DNA of 63,596 nt, taken from Paractinoplanes aksuensis (GTDB lineage Bacteria; Actinomycetota; Actinomycetes; Mycobacteriales; Micromonosporaceae). The DNA is taken from positions 1 through 63,596 of the forward strand of contig NZ_JAMYJR010000061.1 in NCBI RefSeq assembly GCF_024137025.1, read 5' to 3'. Position 1 is the first letter of the stretch. Every line of letters starts with the position of its first letter. A program made the translations under genes and the position numbers. The notes under the pieces were generated by a model. The model did not search any database. It was not told the origin of the DNA and worked only from the letters and a program-made list of their open reading frames with translations. Positions 54,106 through 62,764 of the stretch are shown piece after piece.

Positions 54106-55845
54106 TCAGGTGTTCTGTTTGATGCGGTTGGTCAGCTCGGCGATCTGGTTGTAGAGCGACCGGCGCTCGGCCATGTGCTGGCGGATCTTGCGGTCGGCGT
54201 GCATGACCGTGGTGTGGTCGCGGCCGCCGAAGGCCTGGCCGATGCGGGGAAGAGAGAGTTCGGTCAGCTCGCGGCACAGATACATGGCGACCTGGCGGGC
54301 GTTGACCAGCACACGGGAGCGGGAATGACCACGCAGGTCCTCGAGCGAGACACCGAAGTAATCGGCCGTCGAGACCATGATCTGGTCAGCCGTGATCTCG
54401 GGGCCGGCGCCGTCGGGCATGAAGTCGCGCAGCACCTCTTCGGCCAGCGAGAGCTGCACCGGCGAGCGGGTCAGGCTGGCAAAGGCGGTGACCCGGATGA
54501 GGGCGCCCTCGAGTTCGCGGATCGAGTTGGAGACGCGCGACGCGATGAATTCGAGCACGTCGGCCGGCGCGTACATTCTTTCCTGGGCGGCCTTCTTCTG
54601 CAGGATCGCGATGCGCGTTTCCAGGTCGGGCGGCTGGATGTCGGCCAGCAGGCCCCACTCGAAACGCGTGCGCATGCGGTCTTCGAGCGTGGCCAGCTGG
54701 CGTGGCGAACGGTCGGAGCTGATGACGATCTGCTTGTTCGCGTTGTGCAGGGTATTGAAGGTGTGGAAGAACTCCTCCTGCGTGCGCTCGCGGTTCTCCA
54801 GGAACTGGATGTCGTCGATCAGCAGAATGTCGACGTCGCGGTAGCGCCGCTGGAAGGCCTGCGTCTTGTCGTCACGCAGGCTGTTGATGAAGTCGTTGGT
54901 GAATTCCTCGGTGGAGACGTAGCGGACGCTGCGCGCGTGGCCGAGGGTGGTGGCGTAGTGACCGATCGCGTGCAGCAGGTGGGTCTTGCCCAGACCGGAA
55001 CTGCCGTAGATGAAAAGCGGGTTGTACGCCTTGGCCGGTGATTCGGCGACGGCGACGGCGGCCGCGTGCGCGAAACGGTTGGACGAGCCGATGACGAACG
55101 TCTCGAACATGTACTTCGGGTTGAGACGGTTGCCGTCGTTGGTGCCGCGCGGGTTGCTGCTCGGGCGGATGTCGACCGGCGAGCGGCCGGGGCCGTTGTC
55201 GCCGCGCATCTGCAAGGTGTCGTCACGCGGGTCGCTGCCGCCGTGCATCGGCGGGCGGTCGTCCAGCCGGCGCTGGTTGTCCCGGCGCTGAGAGTCGTCC
55301 ATGCCATTGTCAGTGACGTGTGTCACTGGGTTGCCCATCCGCGCTACCGGAGCCGGCTGTGCGGGCATCGGGTCGCCGAAGAGCGCCTCCTGGCCGCCGC
55401 GGGCGGTGGGGACGCCCCGGGGATAAGTGGGCTGCTGGGCCGAACCGGTCGGATAGCCGTCGTAGGCCGGCGCCTCGGGCTGCCGGGGTGGATCGGCGTA
55501 ATGCCGGGGCTGAGGTTCGCCGGCCTGGTCGGCTTCCGGCTCGACCGGAGTGCCGTAGACAGTGCCGGGCAGACCGGACCCGTCCTCCGGCGGCTTGACC
55601 GTCACCGCGACCTGGATCGGGCGGTTCAGCCGGCGGCTCAGCGCCTCGGTGATCGCGGGGCGCAGGCGGGACTCGATGACGTCGCGGGTGAAGGCGTCGG
55701 GCACGGCGAGCAGAGCCGTGTCCTCGACTATGGCGCGTAACTGAGTCAGCTGCAGATAGGCACGCTGCTGACGCGACGAGATCTCGTCGGCCAGTTCATC
55801 CAGCGTCGCCTTCCACACACCGCTCAGGTCGACCTGATCGGCCAC
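54106..55845 (-). CDS. dnaA: Chromosomal replication initiator DnaA
   Basis: 579 residues. Domain I (VDLSGVWKATLDELADEISS) is followed by a long Pro/Gln/Gly-rich domain II typical of actinobacteria (about 95-250). The AAA+ domain has Walker A GSSGLGKTHLLHAIG and Walker B ILLIDDIQFLENRERTQEEF. The domain IV DnaA-box-binding signature is LSLPRIGQAFGGRDHTTVMH. Initiates replication at the adjacent oriC. Two DnaA boxes 145-165 bp upstream of the ATG suggest autoregulation. Confidence 0.98.
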   Translation of the reverse strand: MADQVDLSGVWKATLDELADEISSRQQRAYLQLTQLRAIVEDTALLAVPDAFTRDVIESRLRPAITEALSRRLNRPIQVAVTVKPPEDGSGLPGTVYGTPVEPEADQAGEPQPRHYADPPRQPEAPAYDGYPTGSAQQPTYPRGVPTARGGQEALFGDPMPAQPAPVARMGNPVTHVTDNGMDDSQRRDNQRRLDDRPPMHGGSDPRDDTLQMRGDNGPGRSPVDIRPSSNPRGTNDGNRLNPKYMFETFVIGSSNRFAHAAAVAVAESPAKAYNPLFIYGSSGLGKTHLLHAIGHYATTLGHARSVRYVSTEEFTNDFINSLRDDKTQAFQRRYRDVDILLIDDIQFLENRERTQEEFFHTFNTLHNANKQIVISSDRSPRQLATLEDRMRTRFEWGLLADIQPPDLETRIAILQKKAAQERMYAPADVLEFIASRVSNSIRELEGALIRVTAFASLTRSPVQLSLAEEVLRDFMPDGAGPEITADQIMVSTADYFGVSLEDLRGHSRSRVLVNARQVAMYLCRELTELSLPRIGQAFGGRDHTTVMHADRKIRQHMAERRSLYNQIAELTNRIKQNT

Positions 55846-56438
55846 CGCCGCGCCACCCCCATCGCCACCGACCCCCGGTGGACCTCAGTCCGGCTACCGC
55901 CTTGCCCGCCGACGCCGCTGACGGCGCTCGGCGGTTCCCCCCAACCCAGCACCACATTTAACGTGCTTGAGACGTTCGGCGCCACCGGCTATCCACAGGT
56001 TATCCACAACCTGTGCACGCCCGGCGGACGCTCCCCGGCCGGATGGTCGGCAGACTTCCGGAGCCTGGTACGGCGCGGTTCGACAGGCTCATCGTGGCGA
56101 ACGATTCACCTGCTCGTCTGGTTCTGGCCGACCCCTCGTGGTATGCGGACAGCGTTGCGGCTGACCAGCAAACGGGCACGCTAACAGCGATCTCGGCGAA
56201 CCATCAACTCCGCCCGGGGGCGGCAAGGGCCCGTCCGCAGGAAAAGATTCACTACCTGTGTAGAAAGACCAAGCCGGTCACCGTGTGGGTGACAGGGCAT
56301 CGGCGTGCCGGAACAGGCTATGGTTGACCGGCGTGGCCGCCCTGCGTAGGGTCGAGCGGTTGCTCCGCCGCGCTCTGCTAAAGTGGCGTCTTGCAGCTTT
56401 GATGCCCCCTGGATGTCGTACGAAGACGGAGTTTTGAC
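55846..56438. promoter_or_regulatory. dnaA-rpmH divergent promoter region with two DnaA boxes
   Basis: 593 bp. DnaA boxes CTATCCACA (55989-55997) and TTATCCACA (56000-56008) lie in tandem 2 bp apart on the plus strand. The region must hold both the dnaA and rpmH promoters; exact -10/-35 elements were not assigned. No gene is seen. Confidence 0.7.
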
Positions 56439-56576
56439 GTGAGCAAGCGCACTTACCAGCCGAACAACCGCCGGCGTGCCAAGACCCACGGCTTCCGGCT
56501 GCGCATGCGCACCCGGGCCGGGCGCGCCATCCTCGCCTCGCGCCGTACCAAGGGCCGCGACAAGCTGTCGGCCTGA
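56439..56576 (+). CDS. rpmH: 50S ribosomal protein L34
   Basis: 45 residues from a GTG at 56439. SKRTYQPNNRRRAKTHGFRL followed by RMRTRAGRAILASRRTKGRD is the highly basic L34 sequence. First gene of the rpmH-rnpA-yidD-yidC cluster, divergent from dnaA. Confidence 0.98.
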   Translation: MSKRTYQPNNRRRAKTHGFRLRMRTRAGRAILASRRTKGRDKLSA

Positions 56577-56611
56577 GCCGACGGCTGTCGGGCCGGAATG
56601 CCCAGGTAGTC

Positions 56612-56968
56612 GTGCTGGCCACGGCGCAGCGACTGCGACGTAGCGCCGACTTCGCCGCAGCGATTCGCGGTGGTCGTCGGGCCGGCCGGGGCACGGTTGT
56701 CGTTCATCTGCTTCTCGAGGAGCCGGCGCAAGCCCCAGCGGCGCGCGCCGGCTTCGTCGTATCCAAAGCCGTCGGCAATGCGGTGATCCGGAACAAGGTC
56801 CGGCGCCGTCTGCGGCACCTGGTGCGTCCCCTGCTCGGCGAGCTGCCCACGGGGTCGACGCTGGTGGTGCGCGCATTGCCGGCCGCGGCCGAGGCGTCGT
56901 CGGCGACTCTCGGCACCGACCTCAGCGCCGCCCTCGCGTCGGCGCGCAAACCTAGGCGACCGCGATGA
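56612..56968 (+). CDS. rnpA: Ribonuclease P protein component
   Basis: 118 residues from a GTG at 56612, 35 bp after rpmH. LRRSADFAAAIRGGRRAGRG and the RNA-binding signature VGNAVIRNKVRRRLRHLVRP identify RnpA, which binds RNase P RNA to process tRNA precursors. Its 3' end overlaps yidD by 4 bp. Confidence 0.95.
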   Translation: MLATAQRLRRSADFAAAIRGGRRAGRGTVVVHLLLEEPAQAPAARAGFVVSKAVGNAVIRNKVRRRLRHLVRPLLGELPTGSTLVVRALPAAAEASSATLGTDLSAALASARKPRRPR

Positions 56969-57222
56969 GCCTGCTTGCCCGAGTGCTGACGGCGATGGTG
57001 GTCGCGTACCGTCGTTATGTGAGTCCGGTGCTACCGGCCCGCTGTCGGTTCTATCCCTCGTGCAGCGCGTACGCCCAGGAAGCGCTGGCGCGTCACGGTG
57101 CTGTGAAAGGGACGGGTCTGGCGGTCTGGCGGCTCCTGCGCTGCCACCCCTTCCACCCCGGCGGGTACGACCCGGTACCTGACCCGATCCGTCACCGTCC
57201 TGCCGATGTGACTGGAGCCTGA
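56965..57222 (+). CDS. yidD: Membrane protein insertion efficiency factor YidD
   Basis: 85 residues. The YidD pattern YRRYVSPVLPARCRFYPSCS, AYAQEALARHGAVKG and RLLRCHPFHPGGYDPVP is present, with the three conserved cysteines. It assists YidC-dependent membrane insertion. It overlaps the rnpA stop (ATGA) and ends 1 bp before yidC. Confidence 0.96.
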   Translation: MSLLARVLTAMVVAYRRYVSPVLPARCRFYPSCSAYAQEALARHGAVKGTGLAVWRLLRCHPFHPGGYDPVPDPIRHRPADVTGA

Positions 57223-57223
57223 A

Positions 57224-58258
57224 TTGAGTCTCGACTGGATCTACTTCGCCATTTCGTGGATCCTTCTGCGCTGGCATTCCCTCTGGGACTTCATCGGGGT
57301 TCCTGACGGCCGGTTCCTCGGTTCGAACTGGTCGTGGGTGCTGGCGATCGTGTTCCTGGTGGTGACCGTCCGGGTCATCCTCTTCCCCGTCTTCGTCAAG
57401 CAGATCAAGAGCCAGCGGGCCATGCAGGCGCTGCAGCCCAAGGTCAAAGAGCTGCAGGAGAAGCACAAGGGTGACCGGGAGACGCTCCAGAAGGAAATGA
57501 TGGAGCTCTACAAGACCGAGAAGGCGAACCCGCTCATGGGCTGCCTTCCGATGTTCTTGCAGATCCCCGTCTTCCTCGGTCTCTTCCACGTCCTTCGTCG
57601 GCTCAACCCCGACAACCAGGGCAAGACCCTGTACGGCTGGACGGTCGAGCAGTTCGAGAGCGCGACCCACGCCTCGCTGTTCACGGCGCCGCTCGCCGGC
57701 AAGTTCGGCTCCACGGCCCAGGAGCTCTCGGCCCTGCAGGCCAACGGCACCACGGTCAAGATCATCGCCGGCATCCTGGTGCTGATCATGATGTCGACGA
57801 CCTACCTGACCAGCCGTCAGATGATCCTCAAGACCGGCTGGGCCGAGGACCCGCAGCAGAAGATGATCCAGCGCCTGATGCTCTACGGCATCCCGGCGTC
57901 GCTGCTCATCTCCGGTGCGCTGTTCCCGATCGGCGTCATCATCTACTGGGTCACGAACAACCTGTTCACCCTGGGTCAGCAGCAGTGGGTGCTCCGCAAG
58001 TTCCCGCCGCCGCCCATGGCCAAGAAGCCCGGCTCGGCCCCGGCCCGCCCGTCCGGCCCGCCGGTCAAGAAGCCGGCCGGTGGCGCCGCCCCGAAGAGCC
58101 CGGTGCAGCCCGGCCGCAGCGGTGGCCTGTTCGGCAAGAAGTCGCAGCCCGAGCCGCCGGCCCCGGTTGTCGAGACGAAGGCCCTGGCGCCCAAGCCCGG
58201 TGCCAAACCGGTGAATCCCAAGAAGGGCGCCCGGCCGGCGAGTAAACCCAAGGGATGA
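57224..58258 (+). CDS. yidC: Membrane protein insertase YidC
   Basis: 344 residues from a TTG-type start at 57224 (reads SLDWIYFAISWILLRWHSLW). TM1, then VTVRVILFPVFVKQIKSQRA with the conserved groove Arg, a cytoplasmic coiled hairpin (KELQEKHKGDRETLQKEMME), NPLMGCLPMFLQIPVFLGLF, and later helices LISGALFPIGVIIYWVTNNL. The Lys/Pro/Ala-rich C-tail is typical for Gram-positive YidC. No lipobox. It inserts and folds membrane proteins. Confidence 0.96.
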   Translation: MSLDWIYFAISWILLRWHSLWDFIGVPDGRFLGSNWSWVLAIVFLVVTVRVILFPVFVKQIKSQRAMQALQPKVKELQEKHKGDRETLQKEMMELYKTEKANPLMGCLPMFLQIPVFLGLFHVLRRLNPDNQGKTLYGWTVEQFESATHASLFTAPLAGKFGSTAQELSALQANGTTVKIIAGILVLIMMSTTYLTSRQMILKTGWAEDPQQKMIQRLMLYGIPASLLISGALFPIGVIIYWVTNNLFTLGQQQWVLRKFPPPPMAKKPGSAPARPSGPPVKKPAGGAAPKSPVQPGRSGGLFGKKSQPEPPAPVVETKALAPKPGAKPVNPKKGARPASKPKG

Positions 58259-58263
58259 TCGCG

Positions 58264-58293
58264 GCCCGGGTGTTCGTTCGCGGACGCCCGGGC
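58264..58293 (+). terminator. Hairpin after yidC with TTCG tetraloop
   Basis: GCCCGGGTGTTCG pairs with CGGACGCCCGGGC (two G-U pairs) around TTCG, 5 bp after the yidC stop. No T-run follows, so it may attenuate rather than end transcription. Confidence 0.65.
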
Positions 58294-58396
58294 GCTCCCC
58301 TTGCCGATACCTCCCCACGGCCCGGCCGACCGCCGATGCTGCCGCGGGAACAGCGGACCGCGCAGGTCCGGCCCGATTGAGTACGGAGATGAGACC

Positions 58397-59032
58397 GTGA
58401 CCGACACCAGCACGCCCGAATCGTCAGTCTCCGAGTCGTCCTCGTCCGAGGCTGCTTCGACTGCCACCTCGACGGACGCCTCGGCTGGCGCTTCGACGGA
58501 GGCCGCGACTGGCGCTTCGACGGAGGCTTCGACCGCCGAAGAGACCAAGACATCGGAGACCGTTGCTTCTGACGGCGACCTGTTCCGCCAGAGCGAGATC
58601 GCCGCTGACTACATCGAGGGTCTGCTGGACATCCTTGACTACGACGGCGACATCGATGAGCTCGTGTCGGCGGGCCGGCCGATGGTCGAGGTGGTCGGGG
58701 GCCGGCTGCAGCCGCTCGTCGGCCAGCGCGGCGCCACGCTGGAGGCCCTGCAAGAGCTGACCCGCTTGGCGATCTTCCGGGCGACCGGTTCGCCCTCACG
58801 CCTGCTGCTCGACATCGGCGGCTACCGGGCGTCGCGCCGCAAGGAACTGGCCGCGGTGGCCCGCAACGCGGTCGAGAAGGTCAAGGAGCACGGCGACCCG
58901 GTGCGGCTCGAGCCGATGTCGGCCTTCGAGCGCAAGTGCGTGCACGACGTGGTCAACGCGATCTCCGGCGTGCAGAGCGAGTCGGAGGGCGTGGAGCCCA
59001 GCCGCCGCATCGTGGTGCGTGTGGCCGACTGA
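58397..59032 (+). CDS. jag: Jag/KhpB-like protein with KH and R3H domains
   Basis: 211 residues from the GTG at 58397, with GGAG 8 nt upstream. The N-terminal 60 residues are Ser/Thr/Ala/Glu repeats. The Jag-type KH domain (ADYIEGLLDILDYDGDIDEL, PLVGQRGATLEALQELTRLA) and the R3H domain (MSAFERKCVHDVVNAISGVQ, SEGVEPSRRIVVRV) follow. An RNA-binding protein usually encoded downstream of yidC. A strong hairpin lies 33 bp after its stop. Confidence 0.95.
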   Translation: MTDTSTPESSVSESSSSEAASTATSTDASAGASTEAATGASTEASTAEETKTSETVASDGDLFRQSEIAADYIEGLLDILDYDGDIDELVSAGRPMVEVVGGRLQPLVGQRGATLEALQELTRLAIFRATGSPSRLLLDIGGYRASRRKELAAVARNAVEKVKEHGDPVRLEPMSAFERKCVHDVVNAISGVQSESEGVEPSRRIVVRVAD

Positions 59033-59064
59033 GATGACTGACCCACGCTTCGGCGCGGGGGACG

Positions 59065-59094
59065 CCGGCCCGGGTGAGAATTCGCCCGGGCCGG
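59065..59094 (+). terminator. Terminator-like hairpin between jag and rsmG
   Basis: A perfect 10-bp stem CCGGCCCGGG/CCCGGGCCGG with a 10-nt loop, followed by ATTCTTT, 33 bp after the jag stop. Confidence 0.8.
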
Positions 59095-59252
59095 ATTCTT
59101 TCCCGGCCAGAAACCCCGTCCGCCGGGCCGGTCGTCGGCCGATCGCTTTTCCTGGACGTTCCTCAGGCGCGCGGTCTTCTGCCAGTTCGTCCGACTCTGA
59201 AATTCCGGGTGATGCTGCGTTCGTCGCTGACCCGTCGGAGTCCGGAGGTGCG

Positions 59253-60068
59253 GTGATTGGCACGTCAGCCGCGGCCGCTGCCGGTGCGGTGGTGAATGCC
59301 TTGCCGCCTACGGCCGGTGGGGTGGTGAATGCCTCGCCGCCGGCGGAGATCGCTGCGGTTGCGGCGGAGGTCTTCGGTGATCGGCTGGGGCTGGCGGTGG
59401 ACTATGCCCGTCTGCTGATGACGGACGGCGTGGTGCGCGGCCTCATCGGCCCTCGGGAAGCTCCCCGCATCTGGGAACGCCACCTGGTGAATTGTGCTGT
59501 GGTGTCCGAGATCATCCCTATCGGCGCTTCGGTGGTCGACGTCGGGTCTGGTGCCGGTTTGCCCGGTATCGTGCTGGCAGTGGCTAGACCGGACCTGCAC
59601 ATCACGCTGGTCGAGCCGCTGGCACGACGCACCGCATTCCTGTCGGAAGCGGTGACCGCTCTTGGTCTCGAGGCGACCGTCACGGTCGTCCGGGGCCGCG
59701 CCGAGGACGTTGTCGACGGACCCCCCGCCGACGCCGACGTCGTCACCGCGCGGGCGGTCGCCCCGCTCGACCGGCTTGCCGGTTGGTGCCTGCCGCTGGC
59801 CAAGGTCGGCGGGAGGTTGTTGGCGCTCAAGGGAGCCACAGCTGCCGAGGAGGCGGCGGAACACCGTGACGCGGTGGCCGCCCTGGGCGGGGCCGAACCG
59901 GTGATCCGGTTATGCGGAGAGGGTCTGATCGACCCCCCGACGACGGTGATCGAGGTCGTCGTGCAGTCGAGGCCGAAGCCGTCCACCCGGGCGGCAGGCC
60001 CGGGGCGCGGCGCGGGTGGGAAATCCGGCGGTCGATCCTCGGGCCGGAGGAGTTCGCGGAGGGGATAG
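59253..60068 (+). CDS. rsmG: 16S rRNA (guanine-N7) methyltransferase RsmG
   Basis: About 271 residues from the GTG at 59253, which has GGAGG 4 nt upstream. The frame is open back to an ATG at 59034, but that stretch contains the jag terminator, so the longer form is unlikely; a GTG pair at 59322/59325 is also possible. Core motifs: LMTDGVVRGLIGPREAPRIW, ERHLVNCAVVSEIIP, VVDVGSGAGLPGIVLAVARP (SAM loop) and VTARAVAPLDRLAGWCLPLA. It methylates G527 (E. coli numbering) of 16S rRNA. The C-terminal tail is Gly/Arg/Ser-rich. Confidence 0.92.
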   Translation: MIGTSAAAAAGAVVNALPPTAGGVVNASPPAEIAAVAAEVFGDRLGLAVDYARLLMTDGVVRGLIGPREAPRIWERHLVNCAVVSEIIPIGASVVDVGSGAGLPGIVLAVARPDLHITLVEPLARRTAFLSEAVTALGLEATVTVVRGRAEDVVDGPPADADVVTARAVAPLDRLAGWCLPLAKVGGRLLALKGATAAEEAAEHRDAVAALGGAEPVIRLCGEGLIDPPTTVIEVVVQSRPKPSTRAAGPGRGAGGKSGGRSSGRRSSRRG

Positions 60069-60190
60069 ATGTCCAAGCGGGGCGCTCGCAAACGGAATGC
60101 CAAGGCGAGGCGTCCCGATCAGGGCCTTCCGCGCCCCGCCAGTGCACCGTCAGCCGATGTGGCCGGTGGTTCTGCGACCGGAGTGACGAC

Positions 60191-60215
60191 TGCCCCTGAC
60201 GGAGCGTCAGGGGCA
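60191..60215 (+). terminator. Hairpin between rsmG and parA
   Basis: A perfect 10-bp stem TGCCCCTGAC/GTCAGGGGCA around a GGAGC loop, 122 bp after the rsmG stop, within a stretch that would be coding only if parA began at 60069. Confidence 0.7.
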
Positions 60216-60461
60216 GGCTCAGCGGGTCGACGGGGCGTGACGATTACTTTCTCGGACGGCTCCATGGCGGCCCCTTTTTCGAGTGCCGCCGGGTATGAGA
60301 CCGAACTGTCTGTGATGCACCCGCCCTATCAGGCGGTCGGCCATGGCGACGCACGCCCGACCCCCGTAGGCTTGCCGGGCGTCGATAGTCTGGACCGGCC
60401 TTCTGCCGCCGGAACGCAGGTGTCGCCGACCGACCCGTTCCTCACTAACAGGGATAAAACG

Positions 60462-61670
60462 GTGCATGAGTACGGTGTTTCACGTGAAACCAAGTCATCT
60501 CTCGACCGCGATCGCGCGTCGGGTGCTGGCGTGAGCGGTCATGGTGGCGCCTTGAACACCGGCGAGCAGGGCGTGCCGGCGCCTCGATATCCCGCGGGTG
60601 GCCAAATCTACGGTTCGCCGCAACCCGGCACCTCCGCGCCCGCGCCTCGTTCGGAATCCTCGGGCGTAGGCAGCACACCGGTACCCGTCTCGGCCGCTCC
60701 GGTCTCTGCGTCGCCCGTTTCGGGGAGTCCCGTGTCCCCCGCCGATGCCCCGTTGGGGCCGGACGAGCATGTTTCACGTGAAACGCCGGTACGGGATGAA
60801 GACGATCCGCCACTAGCCATGGAAGCGTTGCGAGCTGTGCAGATCCTCAACCCGAGCGGCGAGATCACCATGCCGCGTCCGGACCACCCGAGGGTGCTCT
60901 GCGTCGCGAACCAGAAGGGCGGCGTCGGTAAGACGACCACGACCGTGAACCTGGCAGTGGCTTTGGCGCTGCACGGCAACCGTGTGCTGGTGGTCGATCT
61001 TGACCCGCAGGGGAACGCGTCAACCGGCCTTAACGTGCCTCACCACGCCGGCGTGCCCGACGTGTACGACTGCCTGATCGACAACGTGCCGTTGTCCGAG
61101 GTGGCGCAGCCGGTCGAGGGCATCCCGAACCTGTGGTGCGTACCGGCGACGATCGACCTGGCCGGCGCGGAGATCGAGCTGGTCTCGGTCGTCGCGCGCG
61201 AGTCTCGGTTGGCTAGGGCCATCGCAGCTCACCCCGAGCAGTTCGACTACGTGTTCATCGACTGCCCACCGTCGCTGGGGCTGCTGACGGTCAACGCCCT
61301 GTGCGCGGCGCAAGAGGTGCTGATCCCGATCCAGTGCGAGTACTACGCGCTGGAAGGCCTGAATCAACTGATCAACAACATCAACCTCGTACGGCAGCAC
61401 CTGAACCCGACCCTGGACGTCTCGACGATCCTGTTAACCATGTATGACCGCCGTACGCGGCTGGCCGACGCGGTCGAGCAGGACGTGCGCAACCACTTCG
61501 GGACCAAGGTGCTCAACGCCGTCATCCCCCGAAACGTGCGGGTTTCGGAGGCTCCTAGCTATGGGCAGTCCGTGATGACCTACGATCCGGGTTCACGGGG
61601 CGCGACCAGCTACTTCGAGGCCGCCCTGGAGATCGCGATGCGTGGGGTCAACACGGGAGGCACCGCATGA
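60462..61670 (+). CDS. parA: Chromosome partitioning ATPase ParA
   Basis: 402 residues from the GTG at 60462, with AGGGA 7 nt upstream. An ATG at 60069 would give 533 residues, but the added part is low complexity and contains a hairpin. The N-terminal 135 residues are disordered, rich in Ser, Pro and Val, and are encoded across two parS sites, each read as VSRET. The ATPase domain follows: ALRAVQILNPSGEITMPRPD, the deviant Walker A VANQKGGVGKTTTTVNLAVA, LVVDLDPQGNASTGLNVP and FIDCPPSLGLLTVNALCAAQ. ParA gradients move ParB-parS complexes during sporulation and growth. The stop overlaps the parB start by 4 bp. Confidence 0.95.
   Translation: MHEYGVSRETKSSLDRDRASGAGVSGHGGALNTGEQGVPAPRYPAGGQIYGSPQPGTSAPAPRSESSGVGSTPVPVSAAPVSASPVSGSPVSPADAPLGPDEHVSRETPVRDEDDPPLAMEALRAVQILNPSGEITMPRPDHPRVLCVANQKGGVGKTTTTVNLAVALALHGNRVLVVDLDPQGNASTGLNVPHHAGVPDVYDCLIDNVPLSEVAQPVEGIPNLWCVPATIDLAGAEIELVSVVARESRLARAIAAHPEQFDYVFIDCPPSLGLLTVNALCAAQEVLIPIQCEYYALEGLNQLINNINLVRQHLNPTLDVSTILLTMYDRRTRLADAVEQDVRNHFGTKVLNAVIPRNVRVSEAPSYGQSVMTYDPGSRGATSYFEAALEIAMRGVNTGGTA
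60476..60491. other. parS site inside parA, copy 1
   Basis: TGTTTCACGTGAAACC, a 15/16 match to the universal parS consensus. It lies 12 bp after the chosen parA start codon. Confidence 0.93.
60770..60785. other. parS site inside parA, copy 2
   Basis: TGTTTCACGTGAAACG, a 15/16 match to the consensus, 294 bp (98 codons) after copy 1 and in the same reading frame. Confidence 0.93.
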
Positions 61671-62710
61671 AGAACCGTCCCCGGGGCGGACTGGGTCGAG
61701 GCCTGGGCGCCCTGATCCCCACGGCGCCGGCCGCGGCCCCTGTTGCCGAGGCACCGGCCGCGGCCCCTGTCGCTGAGGCGCCGCCGCCGGCCGCCGTGCC
61801 AGCGCCGACCGCGCCGCCGGTCTCACCGCCTGCGCCTGTTTCGCGTCCGGCTTCGCCGGCCGAGGACTTGGCGCCGGTTCCGGGAGCTCGCTTCGCCGAG
61901 ATCGACGTCACCTCGATCGAGCCGAACTCGAAGCAGCCGCGTCACGTCTTCGACGAGGAGGCGCTGGACGAGCTCAAGACCTCGATCCAGGAGGTCGGCT
62001 TCCTCCAGCCGATCGTCGTTCGTGAGCTCGGTGAGGACCGCTACGAACTGGTCATGGGTGAGCGCCGCTGGCGAGCCGCCCAGGCCGTCGGCCGCGAGAA
62101 GATCCCCGCGATCGTGCGCGAAACCCGCGACGACGCGATGCTGCGGGACGCGCTGCTCGAGAACATCCACCGCGCCAACCTGAACCCGCTCGAAGAGGCG
62201 GCGGCCTACCAGCAGCTGCTCGAGGAGTTCGGGGCAACACACGAAGAGCTGGCCAAGCGGATCGGTCGCAGCCGCCCGCAGATCTCCAACACGATTCGAC
62301 TGCTGAACCTGCCGGCCCCGGTGCAGCGTCGGGTCGCGGCCGGAGTGCTGTCGGCCGGCCACGCTCGGGCGCTGCTCGGCCTGGACGACAGCGAGGCCCA
62401 GGAGAAGCTGGCGCTGCGGATCGTGGCGGAAGGCCTTTCCGTACGGGCCACCGAGGAACTGGTATCGCTGGCGATCGCCGACGGCCCGGCCAAGAAGGCG
62501 GCGCCGAGTCGCCGGCCCAAGGTCCATGCGCCCGCCCTGAACGACTTGGCCGAGCGCCTGTCCGACCGCTTCGACACCCGAGTCAAGGTCGACATCGGCC
62601 GCAACAAGGGCAAGATCACGATCGAGTTCGCCACGGTGGACGACCTTGAGCGCATAGTAGGCATGATCGGCGTCGAAGAAGAGGGCGTCACCAACAACAC
62701 CGAAGAGTAG
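61667..62710 (+). CDS. parB: Centromere-binding CTPase ParB
   Basis: 347 residues. After a Pro/Ala-rich N-terminal region (about 10-65) come the CTP-binding ParB/Srx domain (IEPNSKQPRHVFDEEALDEL, MGERRWRAAQAVGREKIPAI, LLENIHRANLNPLEEAAAYQ) and the HTH (FGATHEELAKRIGRSRPQIS, NTIRLLNLP). The C-terminal dimerisation domain is VKVDIGRNKGKITIEFATVD. It loads at parS and spreads as a clamp. ATGA overlap with parA; a strong terminator follows. Confidence 0.97.
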   Translation: MKNRPRGGLGRGLGALIPTAPAAAPVAEAPAAAPVAEAPPPAAVPAPTAPPVSPPAPVSRPASPAEDLAPVPGARFAEIDVTSIEPNSKQPRHVFDEEALDELKTSIQEVGFLQPIVVRELGEDRYELVMGERRWRAAQAVGREKIPAIVRETRDDAMLRDALLENIHRANLNPLEEAAAYQQLLEEFGATHEELAKRIGRSRPQISNTIRLLNLPAPVQRRVAAGVLSAGHARALLGLDDSEAQEKLALRIVAEGLSVRATEELVSLAIADGPAKKAAPSRRPKVHAPALNDLAERLSDRFDTRVKVDIGRNKGKITIEFATVDDLERIVGMIGVEEEGVTNNTEE

Positions 62711-62731
62711 TCCTCAACCAATCTCTTTCAC

Positions 62732-62764
62732 ATTCGGGGCCCGCGACAACCGCGGGCCCCGAAT
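62732..62764 (+). terminator. Rho-independent terminator after parB
   Basis: A perfect 14-bp stem ATTCGGGGCCCGCG/CGCGGGCCCCGAAT with an ACAAC loop, followed by TTGTTT, 22 bp after the parB stop. Confidence 0.93.
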
